DNA from: Clostridia bacterium | Lineage (GTDB): Bacteria; Bacillota; Clostridia; Oscillospirales; CAG-272 | NCBI GenBank assembly: GCA_017501245.1 | Contig: JAFVXI010000030.1 | Location: 25,575-89,574 of the forward strand | DNA length: 64,000 nt | Reading direction: 5' to 3' | The notes under the pieces: generated by a model | What the model was told of the DNA's origin: nothing | The model's input: only the letters and a program-made list of their open reading frames with translations | Databases searched by the model: none | Shown: piece after piece, positions 9,796-18,439 of the stretch | How the letters are laid out: every line of letters begins with the position of its first letter | Numbering within the stretch: the first letter of the stretch is position 1 | Position numbers and translations under genes: made by a program

Positions 9796-10677
9796 TTAGA
9801 TTATATCCGAAAGCCCGAGGAGCATCTCCTCGATCACGCCTGCGCTCGCCGCCTCCACCTCCGCCATCGGCAGGCGCATCTCTTCCTTACATAGTCCCAC
9901 GTATGCGAGTGCGTGCTTTATGGGTGCGGGGTTCGTCTCGATAAACATAGCGTCGATAAGAGGCGTTATCCTCCTCATCATCTCCTCTGCCTCCCCGAGC
10001 CTGCCAGAGGCGCAAAGCTCGGTCATCCTTGTCATATATGCAGGGCAGAGGTTTGAGATGACGGAGATCGTGCCGTCGCCACCCATTTTCAGCACCTCGA
10101 CGCTCTCTTGGTCGCACCCCGTGTAAAGTTTTAGGCCGTTTATCCTCTTTAACTGCCTGAGGCGCTCGGGGTCTTGTGCTGCCTCCTTGATCCCGACGAT
10201 ATTTTCTATCTCTGCGAGCCTTCTCACCGTCGCAATAGGCATATTTACCCCCGTTCTTGACGGCACATTGTAAAGTATTATTGGCAAATCCGTGCTATTT
10301 GCTATAGTTTTATAGTGCTGATAGACACCTTCCACCGTTCCTTTGTTGTAATACGGCGTAACGATAAGAACGCCGTCGCAGCCTATCCTCTCGGCCTCCC
10401 TCGTGCGCTCTGTCGCCTCCCTCGTCGAGTTTGAGCCCGTGCCGAGTATGAGCTTGGTGCGCCCGCCTATAATATCCCCGGCACGCTTGTATAGCTCGCC
10501 CCTCTCGCTTCTATGTAGCGTCGCCGCCTCGCCCGTCGTTCCTCCTATAACTATCGCCCCTACCTTCGCCTCGATCTGCCGCTCTATCAGCCTCTCAAGC
10601 GCCACGTAGTCGATCTCTCCGTCCGAAAACGGCGTAACCAGCGCAGTTCCAACACCGTAAAACAGCTCTCCCTTCAT
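9796..10677 (-). CDS. dapA: 4-hydroxy-tetrahydrodipicolinate synthase
   Basis: The protein (293 residues) is a class I aldolase-fold enzyme that condenses pyruvate with aspartate semialdehyde, the first committed step to diaminopimelate, lysine and spore dipicolinate. GGTTGE at residues 45-50 binds the pyruvate carboxylate, YNVPSRTG supplies the catalytic tyrosine region, and the lysine in VGIKEA forms the Schiff base. I chose the ATG at 10677, which has AGGAGG seven bases upstream. An in-frame ATG at 10710 has no ribosome site. The gene stands alone, divergent from queA. N-acetylneuraminate lyase or KDG aldolase share the fold, but the motif set and length fit DapA best. Confidence 0.93.
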   Translation of the reverse strand: MKGELFYGVGTALVTPFSDGEIDYVALERLIERQIEAKVGAIVIGGTTGEAATLHRSERGELYKRAGDIIGGRTKLILGTGSNSTREATERTREAERIGCDGVLIVTPYYNKGTVEGVYQHYKTIANSTDLPIILYNVPSRTGVNMPIATVRRLAEIENIVGIKEAAQDPERLRQLKRINGLKLYTGCDQESVEVLKMGGDGTISVISNLCPAYMTRMTELCASGRLGEAEEMMRRITPLIDAMFIETNPAPIKHALAYVGLCKEEMRLPMAEVEAASAGVIEEMLLGLSDII

Positions 10678-10704
10678 AATCAACCCTCCTTTTGTGATTG
10701 CTAC

Positions 10705-10733
10705 TTGCAAAAATATTTAAAGTATAGTATAAT
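10705..10733 (+). promoter_or_regulatory. Promoter of queA
   Basis: TTGCAA (10705-10710) is followed after 17 bp by TATAAT (10728-10733). A CACCCC/GGGGTG hairpin lies in the untranslated leader at about 10752-10776. Confidence 0.6.
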
Positions 10734-10810
10734 AGATTAGTTAAACTGCCCTCACCCCTATGCTATGCTCCGGGGTGCCGTGCCGTTAATCGATAAATGA
10801 GGCAAAAATA

Positions 10811-11893
10811 ATGCAGGAAAATTCTAAGAACATAACCAACGAGCGTATTCCAACCGCTCTTTCAACCTCTGATTTCTATTACGATCTGCCCGAGGAGCTT
10901 ATTGCTCAGTCGCCCTGCGAGGAGCGTGACGGCTGCCGTATGATGGTCCTTGACCGTAAGAGCGGCAAGCTCGAGGATAGGATTTTCAGAGATATAATAG
11001 ACTACCTTAACCCCGAGGACGTCATCGTTGTTAACTCCTCGAAGGTCATCCCCGCGCGCCTCCTCGGCAAAACCGACAAGACGGGCGCGGACATCGAGCT
11101 TCTCCTTCTCCGCACCACCGAAACGGGTGAGTGGGAGACCCTCGTTCGCCCGGGCAAGCGTGCTAAGGTCGGCGCCTCATTTACGTTTGGGGGCATCCTC
11201 TCTGCTGTGGTCACCGACGTCGTCGAGGGGGGGAACAGGCTCGTCAGATTTGACTACGATAAAGAAAAATATAAGAGCATCTACGAGGTCCTCGACGTCG
11301 TAGGAAATATGCCCCTCCCCCCCTACATCACCAAAAAGCTCGAGCGCCGTGAGGACTATCAGACCGTCTACGCTCGCACCGAGGGCTCTGCCGCCGCTCC
11401 GACCGCAGGCCTCCATCTCACGACCGAGCTTCTCGAGCGCATCAAGGCAAAGGGCGTCGGCTACGTTGAGGTGACACTCCACGTCGGTCTCGGCACCTTC
11501 CGCCCCGTCAAGGTGGACAAGATCGAGGAGCATCTGATGCACTCCGAGCATATAGAGGTGGACGAGGCGTCCGCCGCCGAGCTTAACCGTCGCCGCAAGG
11601 CGGGAGGCAGGATCATCGCCGTCGGCACGACCTCCTGCCGTGTTCTCGAAAGCGTCTCGGACGAAAATGGCATCATCCACCCGACAAGCGCAGAAACAGC
11701 CATCTTCATCTACCCGGGCTACACCTTCAAAGCCACAGACGCTCTCATAACCAACTTCCACCTCCCCGAATCCACCCTCATAATGCTCGTCAGCGCCCTC
11801 GCCACCAAAGACCTCACCATGAAGGCGTATAAGGAAGCGGTAGAGAAGAGGTATAGGTTCTTTTCCTTCGGCGACTCCATGTTCATTCAATAA
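10811..11893 (+). CDS. queA: tRNA preQ1(34) S-adenosylmethionine ribosyltransferase-isomerase
   Basis: QueA transfers and isomerises the ribosyl part of S-adenosylmethionine onto preQ1-modified tRNA to make epoxyqueuosine. The 360-residue length is normal. Family landmarks are [12 protein letters not shown] near the start, [31 protein letters not shown] and the C-terminal THFHLPES-type segment (here [12 protein letters not shown]). About 20 residues precede the conserved FDYDLP-like start, and the ribosome site (GAGGC) is weak, so the true start might lie slightly downstream. No tgt or queG neighbour is present. The stop codon sits in the left arm of a palindromic element. Confidence 0.95.
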   Translation: MQENSKNITNERIPTALSTSDFYYDLPEELIAQSPCEERDGCRMMVLDRKSGKLEDRIFRDIIDYLNPEDVIVVNSSKVIPARLLGKTDKTGADIELLLLRTTETGEWETLVRPGKRAKVGASFTFGGILSAVVTDVVEGGNRLVRFDYDKEKYKSIYEVLDVVGNMPLPPYITKKLERREDYQTVYARTEGSAAAPTAGLHLTTELLERIKAKGVGYVEVTLHVGLGTFRPVKVDKIEEHLMHSEHIEVDEASAAELNRRRKAGGRIIAVGTTSCRVLESVSDENGIIHPTSAETAIFIYPGYTFKATDALITNFHLPESTLIMLVSALATKDLTMKAYKEAVEKRYRFFSFGDSMFIQ

Positions 11894-12066
11894 ATCACCG
11901 ATAGCTTCGTTGTCGGGCGACGCCCTCGGCTCGGAGTAGGTTTCTACACCGTCGCCTCGCTTGCGCCCTTACGCCTTGCTCTAGGCGATTTATTGTAATG
12001 AACAGCTGATTGTATAAATCGCCGTATACTTCGTTAAAGCGTCGACTTGTCGCCCTCAGAGCAGGG
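11891..12066. repeat. GTAGGTTTCTAC-centred palindromic element plus a partial copy
   Basis: From 11891 to 11992 an imperfect palindrome has outer arms TAAATCACC / GGCGATTTA and the centre GTAGGTTTCTAC at 11936-11947. A partial copy of the related 125-bp repeat (CTTCGTTAAAGC then CGACTTGTCGCCCT) follows at about 12015-12066. Both resemble the repeats at 17922-18220. The remainder of this 310-nt gap (to 12203) is AT-rich and holds no gene. Confidence 0.7.
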
Positions 12067-12203
12067 AAGAGTGGTCCGATTATTCGCTTAATCCGACTAC
12101 TATTATTTACATATTTATGCGTTTTGTACGCTGATCATCGTTTTTTAAGGCTCATCAAGTGAGCTTTGCATATTAAAAAAAGAAATGCAAAAGAGGAGGC
12201 TGG

Positions 12204-13475
12204 ATGAAAAGACTGACAGATCTTAAATATATAGCCGCTCTTCTTTTTGCGTTATCTATGCTCCTTATGCTTTCGGGCTGTGATTTTGGCGGCACGGGTG
12301 ACGAAAAGGGCATAAATGCCACCCTTCACGGCGTAGGGGTTGCTAATTCCCCCGAGGAAAACACGAGAGCCCTGCAGGCGCTCGTCGATAGCCTTGCTGC
12401 GGATGGCGGTGGCACCGTGTATATCCCAAGCGGAGTTTATCGCTTCGCCGCAGGCGGCAGCCAGACCATAGGTCAGCACGCCATCAAGCTGCGCTCGGGC
12501 GTTTCCTTCGTCGGTGACGGAGAGTCCACCGTGCTTATGCCCGTCGGTGAATCATACTACGGGCTCGATATGTTTTACTTCAACGATCTCTTGGACGTCG
12601 GTGAGCCGATCTATCTTGAAGGCTGTTCCTTCGAGGGCTTTGTGATCGACGGAGCCGAAACCTCCTCCGAGGTCTACACCTCGGCAGGCAAGGGCTTTAT
12701 GATAAATCTGTTTTCAGATTGCCACCTCAAGGACGTAACGATCAAAAACACCGATGCCACGGGCTTCGGCATTGACTGTCCCATAAACAGCAGCATTCGG
12801 GGCTGTACGGCGATAGCCTGCGGCAAGGCTGCAACCGAGGATCAGCCCGGCGCATCAGGCTTCGGCATCGGCTACGGCTACTCCCCGGACGAGAGCCTGA
12901 CCATCTCCGATTGCTCCGCCTACGATAGCAGGCGCTTCGGCTTCTTCTTCGAGCATCAGGGCAGGTTTAACAGCTCGCTCTATTCGGCTCTGCCCGGACA
13001 GGGCGCCTTCACAGTGACCTCGTCAAGCTCCTCGGGCGATCTCTATGGCTTCGGCGGTATTGCCGCCGCTTCGGTTTCGTATATAGGCTGTAATTCCATA
13101 GCCGCCCGTCGCTCTGGCTTCTATTTCGAGGATTCCGTCGGCTGCTCCGTCAGCTCATCAGCCACAAGCGGCGCAGGTCAATGCGGGCTTTCGATCCTTG
13201 CTACCGGGCGTGAAGCATACCTCGGCGAGCCCTCCCTAAGCGTGGTCGGACTAGATATAAAGGCATCTCCTACGGCGGTCTCCATACTCTCCGAGGGCGA
13301 GGCAAGGCTCGCTTCTATCTCCCTTTCATCCGTTGACGTAAACGGCGCCACCGTGGGAGTATTCTCACGGGCAAGCATCTGCCGCCTCGTCATCGACCCC
13401 ACACTGTACACATCGCAGAAAAACGATATTGACACCTCACGCATCGGCGAGCTGACTACCGACCAAGCGGCTTGA
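12204..13475 (+). CDS. Lipoprotein with right-handed beta-helix (pectate-lyase-3-like) fold
   Basis: The protein has 423 residues. A signal peptide ends in the lipobox LSGC (cysteine at residue 26). Residues about 36-75 (NATLHGVGVANSPEENTRAL, then GGGTVYIPSGVYRF) match the N-terminal strand of pectate-lyase-3/GH28-like beta-helix proteins. The remainder is glycine- and serine-rich short repeats (DVTIKNTDATGFGIDC and similar) typical of parallel beta-helix coils. GAGGAGG lies just upstream of the ATG. I see no assignable catalytic residues, so polysaccharide lyase or epimerase activity is possible but not shown. It may act on cell-surface or dietary polysaccharides together with the uronate genes 12 kb downstream. 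Confidence 0.75.
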   Translation: MKRLTDLKYIAALLFALSMLLMLSGCDFGGTGDEKGINATLHGVGVANSPEENTRALQALVDSLAADGGGTVYIPSGVYRFAAGGSQTIGQHAIKLRSGVSFVGDGESTVLMPVGESYYGLDMFYFNDLLDVGEPIYLEGCSFEGFVIDGAETSSEVYTSAGKGFMINLFSDCHLKDVTIKNTDATGFGIDCPINSSIRGCTAIACGKAATEDQPGASGFGIGYGYSPDESLTISDCSAYDSRRFGFFFEHQGRFNSSLYSALPGQGAFTVTSSSSSGDLYGFGGIAAASVSYIGCNSIAARRSGFYFEDSVGCSVSSSATSGAGQCGLSILATGREAYLGEPSLSVVGLDIKASPTAVSILSEGEARLASISLSSVDVNGATVGVFSRASICRLVIDPTLYTSQKNDIDTSRIGELTTDQAA

Positions 13476-13564
13476 CAGTCACGACGCAAATATAGCAAAA
13501 ACGACAACAACTATTGTCATTTATACACCTAAACGCATCTAAATCCGGATAAAGAGAGGTAGCT

Positions 13565-14605
13565 ATGGCTTCATCTATTAAAAACAGAAACGGAAACAAC
13601 AAGGTTTTGATAATTTACACGGGTGGCACCATAGGCATGAAAAGGACGCCCCACGGCTACACCCCCTCGCCCGGCTTTTTTGCCGAGGCTGTTGCCGCCA
13701 TTCCGGATATGACGAGGGAGGATTTCCCGGATTTTGAGCTGGTGGAGCTTTCCCCCTTGCTCGACTCCTCGGATATGGCGCTCTCGGATTGGAACAAGAT
13801 AGCCTCCGTCATCTACGAGGGCTACGACAGATATGCGGGCTTCGTCGTCCTGCACGGCACCGACACTATGGCATACACGGCTTCGGCTCTCTCCTTCATC
13901 CTCGACGGACTCGACAAGCCTGTTATCCTCACGGGCTCGCAGATCCCCCTCTCCGAGCTTCGCTCCGACGGGCGTGACAACCTTATTACCTCGGTTATGA
14001 TCGCCGCTGATGGCGTCGTCAGAGAGGTTGCGCTCTATTTCTCGGGCAGGCTTCTACGTGGAAACCGTGCGATGAAGATGAGCGCCGACGGTCTTATAGC
14101 CTTCGACTCGCCGAACTATCCGCACCTCGCCGAGGTCGGCATATCTATTCGCTATAACTATCCTGCCCTGAGGCAGGGCGGCACAAAGCCGCTGACATTC
14201 CGCCCCTTCTCCGAGCTTCCGATCGGCGTTCTCAAGGTTTTCCCCGGTATTCAGTTTGGGCTCTTTGAGGATATAATGGCGGACAAGCTCTCGGGCATCG
14301 TCCTTGAGACCTTCGGCGCAGGAAATATCCCCGGCGGTGGCGACAGGCTCCTGCCCATCATCAAAAAGGCGTTCAACAACGGCGCAGTGGTCGTCGTCTG
14401 CTCTCAATGCCCCTCCGGCACGGTCACCCTCGGTGCCTACGAAAGCTCCTCGGCTCTTAAAAATGCCGGAGCCGTCAGCGGCAGAGATATGACAACCGAG
14501 GCAGCCGTAGCAAAGCTCTATCATCTCTTCAGCCTCGGCATCCCAAAGGATGAGATCAAGCGCCTCATCGAAAGAGATCTCGCAGGCGAGCTGTCCGAGC
14601 TTTGA
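13565..14605 (+). CDS. ansA: L-asparaginase, type I (cytoplasmic)
   Basis: The protein (346 residues) hydrolyses asparagine to aspartate and ammonia. The first catalytic threonine lies in IYTGGTIGMKR (residue about 19) and the second triad in LHGTDTMAYTASAL (residue about 100). TGSQIPL and RSDGRDNL are also family-typical. It has no signal peptide, which fits the cytoplasmic AnsA type. GAGAGG lies six bases before the ATG. A GACAA/TTGTC inverted repeat at about 13528-13543 in the upstream gap could be regulatory. A glutaminase side activity cannot be judged. Confidence 0.92.
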   Translation: MASSIKNRNGNNKVLIIYTGGTIGMKRTPHGYTPSPGFFAEAVAAIPDMTREDFPDFELVELSPLLDSSDMALSDWNKIASVIYEGYDRYAGFVVLHGTDTMAYTASALSFILDGLDKPVILTGSQIPLSELRSDGRDNLITSVMIAADGVVREVALYFSGRLLRGNRAMKMSADGLIAFDSPNYPHLAEVGISIRYNYPALRQGGTKPLTFRPFSELPIGVLKVFPGIQFGLFEDIMADKLSGIVLETFGAGNIPGGGDRLLPIIKKAFNNGAVVVVCSQCPSGTVTLGAYESSSALKNAGAVSGRDMTTEAAVAKLYHLFSLGIPKDEIKRLIERDLAGELSEL

Positions 14606-14833
14606 TCGCCGCATCTATATTTTGCTTACGGCTGTGCATCTGCAAGCCATCATCACGGCTTACGCTCTGTATCTCCGAGCCTTGACATAGGACTTATGTC
14701 TCTCAAGGCTCACGTCTTTTCGGCACCTATAAAAACAGTTCCTTAAAGCTCGCGGTTTTTTGGTGTCTACGAGCAACCCTCTAAGCGACGATCGCCAATA
14801 TAGCGGGCTATAACGAGCGATATATTAAAAAAG

Positions 14834-14862
14834 TAAACAAAACATGACATTATAAGTATAAT
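14834..14862 (+). promoter_or_regulatory. Possible promoter of the rlmA-like gene
   Basis: TAAACA (14834-14839), 17 bp, TATAAT (14857-14862) lies 14 bp before the start codon, so the leader would be very short. The rest of the 14606-14876 gap contains a GAGCCTTGA/TCAAGGCTC hairpin (about 14672-14706) that could terminate the asparaginase transcript, although it lacks a U-run. Confidence 0.35.
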
Positions 14863-14876
14863 AGAAGGGAAGCACA

Positions 14877-15692
14877 ATGGATTTTTGCTGTCCGATATGC
14901 CGCCTTCCTCTCATCGAGGAGGAAGGAAGAATAAAAAAATGTGCCGTCGGCCATTCCTTTGACCGAGCTAAGGCAGGCTACTATAACCTCCTTATCGGGC
15001 AGGGCTCCGGCACCCACGGCGACAACCGTGAAATGGTTGAAGCAAGGCGCGATTTTCTCACCCGTGGTCACTATTTGCCCCTTGCTGAGCATATCTCGAG
15101 GCTCATCTCGATCCATCTTGCGCCCGAAGGCTCGCTCATCGACCTCGGAGCAGGCGAGGGCTATTATACCGATCTCGTTGAGCGCACGGTTTTCGATAGA
15201 GACGGCTCCTCAAACGTCCTTGCGTTAGATATATCAAAGGATGCTATCAAGCACCTAGCTAAAAGAAATCAGAGGATCAGCACGGCGGTTGCCTCCTCCT
15301 ACGACATACCCGTAGCCGATGCGTCGGTGGATCTCGCCCTCCTCGTTTTTTCACCCCTCGCCCTCTCGGAGATACGCCGTATACTGAGGCCCCGTGCTAA
15401 GTTTATTATGGTTTTCCCGGATGAGATGCACCTCTTTGGGCTTAAGTCTGCTATCTACAAGACCCCGTATAAAAACAAGCCCGAGCCGACCGACATCGAG
15501 GGCTTCACCCTCCTCACCGACGACAAGCTATCCTATGAGATCACGCTCAGGGGCAGAGAAGAGATCGAGAGCCTCTTTATGATGACCCCTTACGCCTACC
15601 GCACCTCAAAGGAGGACAAGGAGCGCCTCTATTCAAACGACGTAATAACCACCGAGGTCGCCTTCCGCATCCTCGTTTATCAGAAGTCGTGA
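14877..15692 (+). CDS. rlmA: RlmA-type 23S rRNA (guanine-N1) methyltransferase
   Basis: The protein has 271 residues. It begins with a zinc finger (CCPIC at 4-8, then C and H in KKCAVGHSFD), followed by GYYNLL and GDNREMVEARRDFLTRGHY, both typical of RlmA/TlrB proteins that methylate G745/G748 of 23S rRNA. A Rossmann SAM-binding motif follows (LIDLGAGEGYYT) and then FSPLALSEIRRILRP. GAAGGGA precedes the ATG. In Gram-positives the target is usually G748, and some homologs confer tylosin tolerance. Substrate position is inferred from the family. Confidence 0.88.
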   Translation: MDFCCPICRLPLIEEEGRIKKCAVGHSFDRAKAGYYNLLIGQGSGTHGDNREMVEARRDFLTRGHYLPLAEHISRLISIHLAPEGSLIDLGAGEGYYTDLVERTVFDRDGSSNVLALDISKDAIKHLAKRNQRISTAVASSYDIPVADASVDLALLVFSPLALSEIRRILRPRAKFIMVFPDEMHLFGLKSAIYKTPYKNKPEPTDIEGFTLLTDDKLSYEITLRGREEIESLFMMTPYAYRTSKEDKERLYSNDVITTEVAFRILVYQKS

Positions 15693-15851
15693 GCGACAGC
15701 CGATAGCTTCTTTTATCGGCTCTCAATTCCCCACGCCCCCTTCGGCTCAGCCCCACCCGAGCACCTTAGCTCGCCTGTCGGCTCTATCCGACACGCACCG
15801 GGTGCCAAGGAGGCATTCCCTCAAAACACCCTAAAAAAGGAGACACGGGTT

Positions 15852-16289
15852 ATGAATTTATCCCATGGAAAATACCTCGCCGTTGACTATGGCGACAAGC
15901 GCACGGGCCTTGCGGACTGCGACCCCTCGGGCATGCTTGCCAGCGGCATCGGCACCATCTCGGAGAGCGGAATGACAAAGACCGCCGAGCGAGTTGCCCT
16001 CGAGGCGAAAAACCGCAGCTGCAAGAGGATCATCGTCGGCCTGCCTAAGAATATGGATGGCACCGAGGGTGAGCGTGCGGGAGTTATCCGCCTCTTTGCG
16101 GATATGCTGAGGGGCATGACGGATATCCCCGTTGAGCTATACGACGAGAGGATGACTACTATGGTCGCCTATCGCTATCTCGATGCCTCCGGCACCTTCG
16201 GCAAAAAGCGTAAGGGCGTCGTAGACACCCTCTCCGCCGAAATAATCCTTCAAAACTATCTCGATAGAGAAAGAGCCTTAAATAAGTAA
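15852..16289 (+). CDS. ruvX: Putative pre-16S rRNA nuclease / RuvX (YqgF)
   Basis: This 145-residue RNase H-fold protein carries the family motifs LAVDYGDKRTGLA (first acidic residue), IIVGLPKNMDGTEGERA and YDERMTT, with the closing VDTLSAEIILQNYL containing the last catalytic aspartate region. YqgF proteins trim the 5' end of pre-16S rRNA, and the older Holliday-junction resolvase label comes from the fold. AAGGAG lies about nine bases before the ATG. The stop is 30 nt before thiI, so the two are probably cotranscribed. The usual alaS neighbour is absent. Confidence 0.93.
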   Translation: MNLSHGKYLAVDYGDKRTGLADCDPSGMLASGIGTISESGMTKTAERVALEAKNRSCKRIIVGLPKNMDGTEGERAGVIRLFADMLRGMTDIPVELYDERMTTMVAYRYLDASGTFGKKRKGVVDTLSAEIILQNYLDRERALNK

Positions 16290-16319
16290 ACTAAACTTGA
16301 CATAATGGAGAAAAACACA

Positions 16320-17549
16320 ATGGATTTCCTTAGCTTTGTTGAGAAAAAGGAAGAGAAAAAATATGAGGAGGTCATTCTCTGCAAGTTCGGAGAGGTCATC
16401 CTCAAGGGCGCAAACAGAATGAACTTTGAGTCCATGCTCGTAAAGGAGCTGCGCCGCAGAGCCTGCCCCTTTGGAGCCTTTAAGATATACGTAAAGCAGT
16501 CGACGATCTACGTCGAGCCCCTCTCGCCCGACTGCGATATGGACGGTATGTATAACGTCGCTAAGCGTGTGTTCGGCATCATCGCCGTAAACCGTGCCGC
16601 CGTTTGCGAAAAGAATATCGACGCTATCCGCGAGATGGCGGCTATCTACCTGCCCGACAAGCTCTCGGGCAAGCGCTCCTTCAAGGTTGAGGCAAAGCGC
16701 TCGGATAAGAAGTTTCCCCTCACCTCGCCCGAGATCTCAAGGGAGATCGGCGGCGTCATCCTCTCCAAGGTCAGAGGCATTAAGGTAAACGTCAAGGAGC
16801 CCGACGTCGTCGTTACCGTCGAGGTGAGAGACGAGCATGCATACATCCGTGCAGGCCAGGAGCCGGGTGCCGGAGGTCTGCCCCTTCGCTCGGCAGGCAG
16901 GGGACTTCTTCTGCTCTCGGGCGGCATCGATTCACCCGTCGCGGGCTGTATGATGGCGAAAAGAGGTATGGAGATCGAGGCTCTGCACTTCGAGTCCTTC
17001 CCCTACACCTCTGAGCGTGCGCACGAAAAGGTGATGAAGCTCGCAGAGGAGATGTGCGAGTTCTGCGCCAGGATCCACGTCCACGTCATCTCTCTTACTC
17101 ACGTGCAGGAGGAGATCCGCGACAGATGCAACGAGGACTACTTCACCCTCATCCTGCGTGTCTTTATGATGCGTCTTGCAGAGAGGTGCGCAAGAGAATA
17201 TAAGTGCGGCGCACTCATCACGGGTGAGTCGCTCGGTCAGGTCGCCTCACAGACGCTCGCCGCCATCGGCGTAACCGACTCCGTGGTGGATATCCCCGTT
17301 TTCCGCCCCTGCATCGGCATGGATAAAAACGAGATCGTCATCGAGGCAAGGCGCTACGGCACCTTTGAGACCTCTATCCTCCCCTTTGAGGATTGCTGCA
17401 CCGTTTTCACCCCTCGCCATCCAAAGACGCAGCCTAAGCGTGAGGACGTTATGCACGAGATAGAAAAGCTCGACTTCGACGCTCTTATGGAGGAGGCTTA
17501 TTCCTCTATGACGACCGAAACCAAGCTCGTTTTCCCCGAGTATAAGTAA
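16320..17549 (+). CDS. thiI: tRNA 4-thiouridine synthetase
   Basis: ThiI adenylates U8 of tRNA and transfers sulfur to it, and can also feed thiazole synthesis. The protein (409 residues) has an N-terminal ferredoxin-like/THUMP region (residues about 60-165) and an ATP pyrophosphatase P-loop, LLLLSGGIDSPVAG, at about residue 200. The catalytic cysteine pair of the ThiI fold lies near CGALITGESLGQVASQT and the FEDCCTVFTPRHP segment. No C-terminal rhodanese domain is present, as in most Firmicutes. I use the ATG at 16320 because GGAG lies nine bases upstream. The in-frame ATG at 16305 has no ribosome site. No nifS/iscS partner is next to it. Confidence 0.94.
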   Translation: MDFLSFVEKKEEKKYEEVILCKFGEVILKGANRMNFESMLVKELRRRACPFGAFKIYVKQSTIYVEPLSPDCDMDGMYNVAKRVFGIIAVNRAAVCEKNIDAIREMAAIYLPDKLSGKRSFKVEAKRSDKKFPLTSPEISREIGGVILSKVRGIKVNVKEPDVVVTVEVRDEHAYIRAGQEPGAGGLPLRSAGRGLLLLSGGIDSPVAGCMMAKRGMEIEALHFESFPYTSERAHEKVMKLAEEMCEFCARIHVHVISLTHVQEEIRDRCNEDYFTLILRVFMMRLAERCAREYKCGALITGESLGQVASQTLAAIGVTDSVVDIPVFRPCIGMDKNEIVIEARRYGTFETSILPFEDCCTVFTPRHPKTQPKREDVMHEIEKLDFDALMEEAYSSMTTETKLVFPEYK

Positions 17550-17620
17550 AAACTCCCCATCTCAGCCGCCCGTCCGCACCTGCCCGAAGCCGCAAACCTG
17601 AACTTCCTCGAAGAATGTTC

Positions 17621-17649
17621 TTGACAAGCTTCTTATAATATGCTAAAAT
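17621..17649 (+). promoter_or_regulatory. Promoter of the valS T-box leader
   Basis: TTGACA (17621-17626), 17 bp, TAAAAT (17644-17649) immediately precedes the T-box stem I. Confidence 0.75.
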
Positions 17650-17654
17650 ATATC

Positions 17655-17920
17655 GACCCCGAGGAGGAGTAATATATAGGAACGCTAAAGAGAGAGCGCG
17701 GTCGGTGTGAGCGCTTGCGTGCCGTGTATGAAGGTAGCCTCGCTGTATCCGAGAAGAACGGTGGCATATAGCCGCTCACTAGACCTCGGCGTCCGCCGCG
17801 CCCGGCGAGAAATAAGGGAAGCCAAGCTTCCGAACCTTGGGTGGTACCGCGTTACTAACGCCCCGAGAGATCAGGTATGGATGATATCTCATGCCGTGAT
17901 TTTCTCGGGGCTTTCTTTTT
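17655..17920 (+). promoter_or_regulatory. T-box riboswitch (tRNA-Val) upstream of valS
   Basis: The conserved T-box GGGTGGTACCGCG is at 17839-17851. Its UGGU is complementary to the ACCA end expected for uncharged tRNA-Val. Stem I is closed by CGAGG (17660-17664) pairing with CCTCG (17738-17742). AGTA of the specifier loop is at 17668-17671, and the codon position just before the closing strand reads GTA (17734-17736), a valine codon. The apical part has the typical AGAGAG and GGTGTGA elements. A terminator hairpin (GCCCCGAGA about 17859-17867 with TCTCGGGGC about 17903-17911, then a T-run) competes with the antiterminator. Low charging of tRNA-Val should therefore allow readthrough into valS. 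Confidence 0.93.
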
Positions 17921-17921
17921 G

Positions 17922-18220
17922 GGATAAACCGTCCACAGCTTCGTTAAAGCTTCGGCTCGTCGCCCTCGGAGTAGGTATCTACACCGTCGGGCTTCTCGCT
18001 CGCTTTGCCTTGCTGTAAACACTTTCTCCTGCAAAACGAGTTTTTTGGATAAGCTGTCTACGGCTTCGTTAAAGCTTCGGCTTGTCGCCCTAGGAGTAGG
18101 TATCTACACCGTCGGGCTTCTCGCTCGCTTTGCCTTGCTGTAAACACTTTCTCCTGCAAAACGAGTTTTTTGGATAAGCTGTCTACGGCTTCGTTAAAGC
18201 TTCGACTTGTCGCCCTAGGA
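17922..18220. repeat. 125-bp tandem repeat, two and a half copies, in the valS leader
   Basis: Copies start at 17922, 18047 and 18172 with an exact 125-bp period. The first two are complete and the third stops after about 48 bp at CGCCCTAGGA, just before its GTAGGTATCTAC centre. Centres are at 17971-17982 and 18096-18107, flanked by partly complementary arms (ACAGC/GCTGT, AAAGC/GCTTT). The copies lie downstream of the T-box terminator, so they are transcribed only when valS is induced. Confidence 0.88.
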
Positions 18221-18228
18221 GCTTGCAT

Positions 18229-18345
18229 ACAGCGACAACTGTCGCTGATGATATACACGACTAAGGTCGTGATGATATGCACTCACAAAGTGAGTGATGA
18301 TATACAGCGACGGACGTCGCTGTATATCAGGCTGAAGCGCCTATG
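18229..18345. repeat. Hairpin array A (linker ATGATATA)
   Basis: Successive short hairpins are CAGCGACA/TGTCGCTG, CACGAC/GTCGTG, CACTCAC/GTGAGTG and CAGCGAC/GTCGCTG, with 2-4 nt loops. They are separated by ATGATATA, ATGATATG and ATGATATA. An inverted TATATCA then leads into an AGGC/GCCT hairpin. The stems differ while the linkers are nearly constant. The array begins where the third 125-bp copy breaks off. No gene lies between it and valS. Confidence 0.8.
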
Positions 18346-18439
18346 AGATGCTGCGTGCCTGTCCGCTCGGGATAGCACGCACCCCATACCCCCGTAAGAT
18401 TATTTAATTTGCCGGAAAACGGCGAAAGGATATAGAAAA

